The notes beneath the pieces are model-generated. The model did no database searches. It was not told where the DNA came from and worked only from the letters and a program-made list of their open reading frames with translations. From NCBI GenBank assembly GCA_028697875.1, contig JAQVEQ010000044.1:1-16069 (forward strand): DNA of 16,069 nucleotides, written 5' to 3'. Made by a program: the position numbers and the translations under genes. Positions 1 through 5,500 of this stretch are shown here, one piece after another; position 1 is the first letter of the stretch; each line of letters begins with the position of its first letter. This DNA is from Novosphingobium sp. Its GTDB lineage: Bacteria; Pseudomonadota; Alphaproteobacteria; Sphingomonadales; Sphingomonadaceae.

Positions 1-95
1 ACTTCTCTACCACGTCCGGCAACATCACCGATGACATCATCATGCGTTATCTGGACAAGCATGGCCACAAAAACGGCTTCAGCCCCTCACCATGA
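1..95 (+). pseudogene. C-terminal end of an IS200/IS605-type TnpA transposase (cut by window edge)
   Basis: An open frame enters from the left edge (first complete codon at 3) and stops with TGA at 93-95. Its last 30 residues read like the end of TnpA, the small single-strand transposase of IS200/IS605 elements: an STTSGNITDD stretch, then a helix with the sequence IIMRYLDKHG. In that family the catalytic tyrosine lies in this last helix, so the Tyr of MRYLD is the candidate nucleophile. What is seen is only the tail; whether the element is intact upstream cannot be judged. The hairpins just after the stop fit the right end of such an element. The family call rests on recalled similarity of a short stretch. 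Confidence 0.6.
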
Positions 96-99
96 TCCT

Positions 100-115
100 A
101 CCGGCGTCAGCCGGT
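100..115. repeat. Small hairpin 5 nt after the TnpA stop (possible IS right-end hairpin)
   Basis: ACCGGC (100-105) and GCCGGT (110-115) form a perfect 6-bp stem with a 4-nt GTCA loop. IS200/IS605 transposases recognise short terminal hairpins, so this one is a candidate for the right-end structure. No cleavage site was identified. Confidence 0.4.
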
Positions 116-131
116 CAGTCATTCAGCGCTA

Positions 132-147
132 GGCCGCTTTCGCGGCC
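132..147. repeat. Second small hairpin in the TnpA-TA gap
   Basis: GGCCGC (132-137) and GCGGCC (142-147) form a perfect 6-bp stem around TTTC. No U-rich tail follows, so it is not a good terminator on the plus strand. It could belong to the IS end or act as a weak transcription barrier. The gap 96-298 holds no other gene-like content apart from the copy of the ~42-bp repeat at 178-219. Confidence 0.4.
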
Positions 148-177
148 GAATCTTCCCGGGTTGTCTCTACCGAAAAT

Positions 178-219
178 TTTTGCGGGCCTTTCTGTGGGCT
201 TTTGCGAAAACCAAATTCA
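178..219. repeat. Left copy of a ~42-bp repeat (related copy at 9016-9058)
   Basis: The run TTTGCGGGCCTTT, one extra base, TGTGGGC, then a TTT-rich and AACC-AATTC-like part matches 9016-9058 in the same orientation with few mismatches and one or two gaps. It lies between the TnpA remnant and the toxin-antitoxin pair. Its identity is unknown; a relic of a transposon end or a dispersed intergenic repeat are both possible. Confidence 0.5.
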
Positions 220-298
220 GAGGCTCGCAGATGCACGAACGGCATCGTGATCGAGCTAAGCTTGAATGGCACACGTTCATTGAAACATAACACTAAGT

Positions 299-718
299 AT
301 GATAGTGAGCCGTTGCTGCATGACTGAGAACCCGCGCATCCGCATCTACGCCAACCGCTGGTTCGCCAAGTTCGCGGCAAAGGAAAAGATCAGCGATGCC
401 ACGCTTGCTGACGCCGTGCATCGGGCCGAGAATGGCCTGATCGATGCCGATCTTGGCAGCGGACTCATCAAGCAACGCATCGCGCGCCAGGGCGGGGGCA
501 AATCGGGCGGCTATCGCTCGATCCTGATCTTCCGCTCGGGCGAGCGGGCCATATTCGTGTTCGCCTTCGCCAAGAGCAATAAGGCGAACCTGAGTGCGGC
601 GGAACTGAAGGTCTATCGCAAGGCCGCCAGCATCATGCTGGAGCTGGGCGATGACCGGATCGAAACGGAAGTTGAAGCAGGCCGATTGGTCGAGGTGAAA
701 GATGATGAGCAAGGCTAA
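299..718 (+). CDS. RelE/HigB-like toxin of a type II toxin-antitoxin system
   Basis: A 139-residue protein (132 if translation starts at the next ATG, 320, which gives an N terminus MTENPRIRIYANRW). It resembles the RelE-like toxin family Pfam PF06296 (HigB-type): YANRWFAKF near the start, then GLIDADLGSGLIKQR, GGGKSGGYRSIL and IFVFAFAKSNKANLS. Toxins of this type are ribosome-dependent mRNA nucleases neutralised by a partner protein. The next gene is a helix-turn-helix antitoxin overlapping its last 17 bases, giving the toxin-first order of higBA operons. Neither start has a strong Shine-Dalgarno site, so the start is uncertain. A weak promoter may lie at 262-290 (TTGAAT, then an AT-rich ACATAA). 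Nuclease activity is inferred from the family only. Confidence 0.85.
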   Translation: MIVSRCCMTENPRIRIYANRWFAKFAAKEKISDATLADAVHRAENGLIDADLGSGLIKQRIARQGGGKSGGYRSILIFRSGERAIFVFAFAKSNKANLSAAELKVYRKAASIMLELGDDRIETEVEAGRLVEVKDDEQG

Positions 719-1034
719 GGCAAAGACCTACAAGAGCGAGGCGCTGGCCGCCGTCCATGAAATGATGGAAGGCCTCCACGACGCGGGCAGCATCGACAAA
801 CGCACCATGCGCGAGTTCGATGAGGCCTGCCTTGCGCCTGCTCCGGTTCTGTCGCCCGACGAGATCAAGGCCATCCGCGAAGCGGAACATGTCTCGCAGC
901 CGGTGTTCGCACGCTATCTCAACGTATCGAAGAACCTTGTGTCCGACTGGGAGCGCGGTGCGAAGAAGCCGGGAGGCCCGGCGCTGCGGCTGCTGTCCAT
1001 CATTCAACGCAACGGACTCGATGCGGTCGCGTAA
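702..1034 (+). CDS. HigA-like antitoxin with XRE-type helix-turn-helix
   Basis: A 110-residue protein whose C-terminal half is an XRE/Cro-type helix-turn-helix: residues about 55-100 include SPDEIKAIREAEHVSQPVF, ARYLNVSKNLVSDWERG and KKPGGPALRLL. The N-terminal half is charged and Lys/Ala-rich and is probably the toxin-binding part. It starts inside the toxin gene (17-bp overlap), which points to translational coupling. GAGGTG at 692-697 serves as Shine-Dalgarno; the second ATG at 705 is better spaced than the one at 702, so the true protein may be one residue shorter. As in other HigA proteins it is expected to bind its own operon promoter. No frameshift or truncation is visible in either gene of the pair. 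Confidence 0.85.
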   Translation: MMSKAKAKTYKSEALAAVHEMMEGLHDAGSIDKRTMREFDEACLAPAPVLSPDEIKAIREAEHVSQPVFARYLNVSKNLVSDWERGAKKPGGPALRLLSIIQRNGLDAVA

Positions 1035-1079
1035 CAGGTACAATTCCCGTTTGAAAAAGCATCGGCGCCCCGCGCCGGG

Positions 1080-1116
1080 CGCCCACAAGAGGGCATTTCA
1101 TGCCCTCTTGTGGGCG
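1080..1116. terminator. Perfect 17-bp hairpin after the toxin-antitoxin operon
   Basis: Bases 1080-1096 and 1100-1116 are perfect inverted repeats with a 3-nt TTC loop, starting 46 bp after the antitoxin stop. The stem is strong, but the plus-strand tail is TTCAGG rather than a U-tract, so it is an imperfect intrinsic terminator. It could also block read-through in both directions or protect the mRNA 3' end. Confidence 0.5.
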
Positions 1117-1202
1117 TTCAGGCCGTGGTTTCCCTACCGATTTGCCGATGGTAGGACCCGATCGTCAACGCGCTGCTCTGGGCGCGTGATATGGAAAAGC
1201 AC

Positions 1203-1226
1203 GCCGCGCCGTCATGATGGCGCGGC
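1203..1226. repeat. 8-bp stem-loop in the leader region before luxR
   Basis: GCCGCGCC (1203-1210) and GGCGCGGC (1219-1226) pair perfectly around the 8-nt loop GTCATGAT. The gap 1035-1339 contains this hairpin, the hairpin at 1080-1116 and the candidate luxR promoter; no convincing gene is seen in it. Confidence 0.4.
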
Positions 1227-1284
1227 TCATGCTGATCGAAGGAGAGATACAGAGGAGCAAGGAAGGCGTAGTGCATTTGTGAAA

Positions 1285-1326
1285 TTGACAAATTTGCCAA
1301 GTAACGAGTTTATGAGACTACTCATA
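1285..1326 (+). promoter_or_regulatory. Candidate luxR promoter overlapped by a 16-bp dyad
   Basis: TTGACA (1285-1290) is a perfect -35 box; 17-18 bp later GTTTAT/TTTATG (1308-1314) could be a weak -10. Overlapping the -10 and probable start point is the perfect dyad TATGAGACTACTCATA (1311-1326; 6-bp arms, 4-nt centre). A dyad there would fit an operator for autoregulation. Which protein binds it is unknown. Confidence 0.5.
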
Positions 1327-1339
1327 TGATAGGCATGTC

Positions 1340-2101
1340 ATGAACGGACCCGGCTTTTCAGATAATCTCGTCGCATTTGCAGAAACGATGGCGCAACGAA
1401 AGAATTTTGCAGAGCGCTGGCGAGACATAACCGAGTGTCTTGGTTCGTTCGGGGCCGATCAGATCAATTACGGAGTTCTGAACAATATTTCCTTCAGGCG
1501 GGATGAGGCGCCCGTTACTTTCATTTCCACGATGAATCCGGAATGGATCGAATATTATGGGGAAAAACGGTTCGACCTCAACGATCCTCATGTCACCTTC
1601 GTGCGGGAGGGGCGGCTCGCGCCGTATCGATGGAGCGAAGACATTCTGCCGCATCTTGACGAGAAACTCGAACAGAACGTGGTGCAGCAAACGGTAGAAG
1701 CCGGCTTGCGCTCCCAAATTCACATGATCGCACCCGATCCGCTGGGACTGTCTGGGCCGGTCGGCGGCATAACGATCGGTTCGTCTTTGAGATCCGCAGA
1801 ATTCTTCGGTTGCATTGGAGACAGGGATCTCCTGCTGGTGTCGATGGCCGCGATTTTTCATCATCATTCGATCGGTGAAGTCCGCCGCAGCCAGGTGGGT
1901 GCCCAACCCCTTTCGACGCGCGAACGCGATTGCATGGCCTATGTGGCATCGGGCCTGCGGACGACCCGGATAGCCGAAAAGATGGGATTGAGTGAAGTGA
2001 CAGTCGAAATGCATCTCCATAATGTGCGGAGAAAACTTCGCGCTAAGACGACATCGCAGGCTATCGCCCGAGCGATAATCTTCGGCGATATCGCTCTCTG
2101 A
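1340..2101 (+). CDS. LuxR-family acyl-homoserine-lactone receptor/transcription regulator
   Basis: A 253-residue protein with an N-terminal autoinducer-binding domain (about 1-170) and a C-terminal GerE/LuxR helix-turn-helix (about 190-250). Residues conserved in AHL receptors are visible: the Trp and Tyr of NPEWIEYYG, the Asp-Pro of LNDPHVTF, the Trp of APYRWSED and the Gly-rich GPVGGITIG strand. The DNA-binding part is LSTRERDCMAYVASGL, then a recognition helix around SEVTVEMHLHNVRRKL. This pattern suggests a ligand-binding receptor rather than a degenerate solo. No luxI-type synthase is in the window, so the signal source lies elsewhere or in other cells. TAGG around 1330 is a modest Shine-Dalgarno for ATG 1340. 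The promoter carries a dyad that may allow autoregulation. Nearby candidate targets are the mini-regulator and the autotransporter. Confidence 0.88.
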   Translation: MNGPGFSDNLVAFAETMAQRKNFAERWRDITECLGSFGADQINYGVLNNISFRRDEAPVTFISTMNPEWIEYYGEKRFDLNDPHVTFVREGRLAPYRWSEDILPHLDEKLEQNVVQQTVEAGLRSQIHMIAPDPLGLSGPVGGITIGSSLRSAEFFGCIGDRDLLLVSMAAIFHHHSIGEVRRSQVGAQPLSTRERDCMAYVASGLRTTRIAEKMGLSEVTVEMHLHNVRRKLRAKTTSQAIARAIIFGDIAL

Positions 2102-2118
2102 TCAGGCAAGGAGCGGTT

Positions 2119-2334
2119 CTATTTGTACGGACTAATTGCCCTGAGCTGGATGGCAATCGCCACCGCTTCGGGAATGGTCGATGCGCCCAACTTTATGCGT
2201 GCATTCTTTAGATGCAGTTCCACAGTGACAGGGGCGATCGCCAGCATTTCGGAAATGGCCTGCACCCGTTTTCCGCGGGCAATTTCTTCAAGGCATTGCC
2301 GCTCCCGAGCGGAAAGTTTTGGCTGATCCAGCAT
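2119..2334 (-). CDS. 71-residue free-standing LuxR-type (GerE) DNA-binding domain protein
   Basis: The whole protein is a LuxR/GerE helix-turn-helix: LSARERQCLEEIARGKRV near residue 7, then AISEMLAIAPVTVELHLKN, ARIKLGAS and PEAVAIAI. It has no ligand-binding or receiver domain. It resembles the C-terminal domain of the adjacent LuxR protein (LSTRERDC, TVEMHLHN, RRKL), so it may come from a related gene. The frame stays open for about 31 codons upstream of ATG 2334 but offers no other ATG, GTG or TTG, and a TAG closes it; ATG 2334 is thus the only start, with a weak Shine-Dalgarno. It converges with luxR (17 bp between stops) and diverges from the autotransporter. It may be a DNA-binding competitor or co-regulator, or a truncated luxR remnant still expressed; the sequence does not decide. 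Confidence 0.7.
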   Translation of the reverse strand: MLDQPKLSARERQCLEEIARGKRVQAISEMLAIAPVTVELHLKNARIKLGASTIPEAVAIAIQLRAISPYK

Positions 2335-2431
2335 TGTCGTTACGCGAGTTCCAAAGTCAGGGAAGTATCGTGCTTGTCGAATGGGTACATTACCAATACG
2401 GCCTATGCAGTGATTGCTTAATCCCTGCTAC

Positions 2432-2447
2432 CTATGGATTTCCATAG
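2432..2447. promoter_or_regulatory. Lux-box-like 16-bp dyad between two divergent genes
   Basis: CTATGGATTTCCATAG is a perfect dyad (6-bp arms, 4-nt centre) of the CTA-N10-TAG form known for some LuxR/LasR boxes. It lies 97 bp from the mini-regulator start (2334) and 96 bp from the autotransporter start (2544). A TTGCCC at 2449-2454 directly after it could be a -35 for the autotransporter, with only weak -10 candidates (CTAGTT 2472-2477 or GTAAAT 2481-2486). Binding by the neighbouring LuxR protein is inferred. Confidence 0.5.
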
Positions 2448-2543
2448 ATTGCCCTTCATGATCTGTCTCCTCTAGTTCCCGTAAATAGAAACAAGCAGTG
2501 CATGCGAAATCGCTGCGCTCGGCGCATATTTTTGGGGGCAATA

Positions 2544-5500
2544 ATGAAGCATGTTTGTAATAAGACGCACCAGGCAATTGTGGCGGGTATCAGTATTTAT
2601 GCCTTGTCCGTGTCTCAATCCGCAATGGCGCAGACTGTCTGCGGAGACGGCAGCCCCGGGCCGGTGTGCCAGATCGACAACGCAGGTGCTTTGGGCTCCA
2701 TCGTTGGCACGACCGGCACAGCCACGGTCATCAACAACAGCGGCACGATTACAGGCACGCCGGCAATTTCCCAAGGCGGCAGCGTCGTACTCGTGGTCGA
2801 CAACCAGGCTGGCGGGGTGATCGATGGCGATGGCGGGAACGCCATCGAAGGTCAGCAGAAGATCAATTTTTCGGTTCACAATGCCGGCACGATTAACGGT
2901 GATGTCGTGTTCGACGACGTATTGCTCGCGCCGCCGATGTTCGGCGGCGGGTCCATCGTCAGCTACATTTCGGACGGCGGCACGCTGAATGGCGACCTCC
3001 AGCTCGGCCAGGCCAACGGCTACAGCAGCGCGGCCTTCTTTCAACGCGGGGCCGACGACGGCGTGACCGGCACGATTTCCGCCGGTTCGGGCGTCGATAT
3101 CTATTTCAAGAGCTATTCCACCACCCAATCAGTGGCTCTCGGGCAATATGTGCTTCCCGCGACGTTCGAAGTCGAAGGTTACGAAGTGCTGGGCAGCGGC
3201 ACGACGCTCACGCTCACGGGCAGCGGAGTCACCACTCTGTTTGCCGGTGACGGCCACGTAGTGAACGATGCGACGATCGGGTTGCTCGATACCAGCGGGC
3301 TCTATCCGGCCGGAGTGACGGTTGTCCCCAGCGCCATCGGCTATTATCAGCCATACGCCGCCCTCTACAGGCGTGAACAGATACCGCTGGGACAGGCGAA
3401 CAGCTTCCTTGTTGTACCCTACGGCAATGCCCTTGCCAGTTTCACCAACAATGGCGTGGTGAACGGAGACATCATTCTGGCGACGGCAAGCTTCACCAAC
3501 AACGGCACGATCAATCTGGCCAGCAACGGCCCAGGCACGGCAATCACAAGCGCTGCCGGCCAGCCTTTCCTGTTTAGCAACAGCGGCTCGATCGTGATGA
3601 GCGACAATGGCGCACGGCCAGCCCATGTCGCCATGCTGGCCGAGTTCTTCGAGGGAACGGATTACGCGGTCCGCCTTCAGACGGCCATTGACGAAACCGC
3701 GCCGCAGCAGGTGAACATTACGAACCTGGCATCCGGGACCATATCGGGCGGCCTGTCGTTTTCCGGCGTCGCGTCGGAATTCGCGTTCGTGAACGACGGG
3801 ACGATCAGCATTGGCGACAACCCGTTTGAAATCGACCGGGCCGTCCAAATCAATCTTGGCGGGTTCTCGGCCGCACTCGATCCGGCTTTTCAGGAAGATG
3901 TTGTGGCCGACAGCGTCAGCATAGTGAACACCGGAACGCTCGACGGCGGGCTAGAAGCCGACGTCACGACCCACGCGTTCACTTTTAACAACAGCGGCAA
4001 CATCAATGCCGATACGAGTGACCCTTATGCAGAGGCGCTCAATCTTTCCACCGACGACTGGCCGGACACTCCCGGCGGCGAGGACGTCAACGAGGCGGAC
4101 ACATTCGACTTCCTGAACAGCGGAACGATCACCGGCTCAGTCGAGCTGGAAGCGGATGCCACCCTGGTGACGATCACCAATTCCGGCTCGATCACGCAGG
4201 CCCTGCGCCCTGGGCACACTGCATACGTCAATCCCGAAGCGGCCGACACACTTTCACTCGAACAGGAAACCACGCTCGATGGCGAAGTGGTGTTCACCAA
4301 TACCGGCACGATCAGCAATGCCGATTTGGGCGGCGGCGCGGTTTTAATCGATCTGGAGGCAGGCAGCCTGTCTTCCGGCATCCCCGAGGCGGCCAACGCC
4401 AATGGCACCGTGACGGTTACCAACAGCGGCTCGATCGTCGCCTCCGGCGGCAGCTATCTGACCGCCCCCCCATATAACGGGTTGCCTGCCGGCCAGGTGC
4501 AGGTCGATTTTGCAATTGCGCTTGGAATCGGCGTCGATGCCGAAGGAACTGGCAGCGTAACTATAACCAACCAGGCAGGCGGCGTGATCGACGCCCGCGG
4601 CACACCCCACCTCGGCGATCCGGCGGGACCTCAAGCCCTCGATCCGGGCGCGGCACTGGCCGTAGCGGTTGCCGCCGACGAAGTCACTTTCACGAACGAA
4701 GGCACGCTTTATGGCGCAGCCGGTGGTTCGCTGGTCACGCCCGCCAACGTCCTTCTGGTGCCGATTGGCATGGATGGACTGGACTTCGAAGGCGTGATCG
4801 GCGGCGCAATCGACACGTTCGGCAGCGTGGACACCATCACCAACGGATCGGGCGGTGTGATCAATGGCGGTATCGCCCTGCGCCAGGGCAACGATACCTT
4901 GACCAATGAGGGCACGATCACCGGCAACATCTTCCTCGGCAGCGGTGATGACCTCATCGAGAACTACGGCACAGTCGACGGAGACCTCGACCTGGGGGAT
5001 GGCAATGACATCTTCATCCAGGCGTGGGACGCGACCTTTACCGGAACCGCCGACGGTGGGGCCGGAACCGACACGTTCGTGCTCGATCTCGACGGCAGCA
5101 CGGCCAACGATACGGTCGATCTCGCCATCTATGACCAGCTCGTCAATTTCGAGGTGCTGGAAACAAGGGGCACGGGCGGGGGCGTCTCGGGTGGCTCGGG
5201 CGACGATAACGTCAACAACACCGGCACTCTCAATGGCCCGGTCGACCTGGGCGAAGGCGACAACCAGTTCACCAACGCCTCCGGTGGCACGATCAACAAC
5301 GATGTGACCGCGGGTTCCGGCAGCGACACCGTCAGCAATGAGGGCACGATCAACGGGTCGGTCGATCTGGGCGATGGCGACAACCAGTTCACCAACGCCT
5401 CCGGCGGCACGATTGCCGGTGACGTCCAGACCGGGACCGGAAACGACAGTCTCCAAAACCAAGGCACGATTGAAGGCGATATCGTGCTCGATGGCGAAAG

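Noticed and set aside
2502..2543. Autotransporter start at ATG 2502
   Set aside because: It would put MRNRCARRIFLGAI before an otherwise normal signal peptide; ATG 2544 gives a proper signal and has a G-rich ribosome site.
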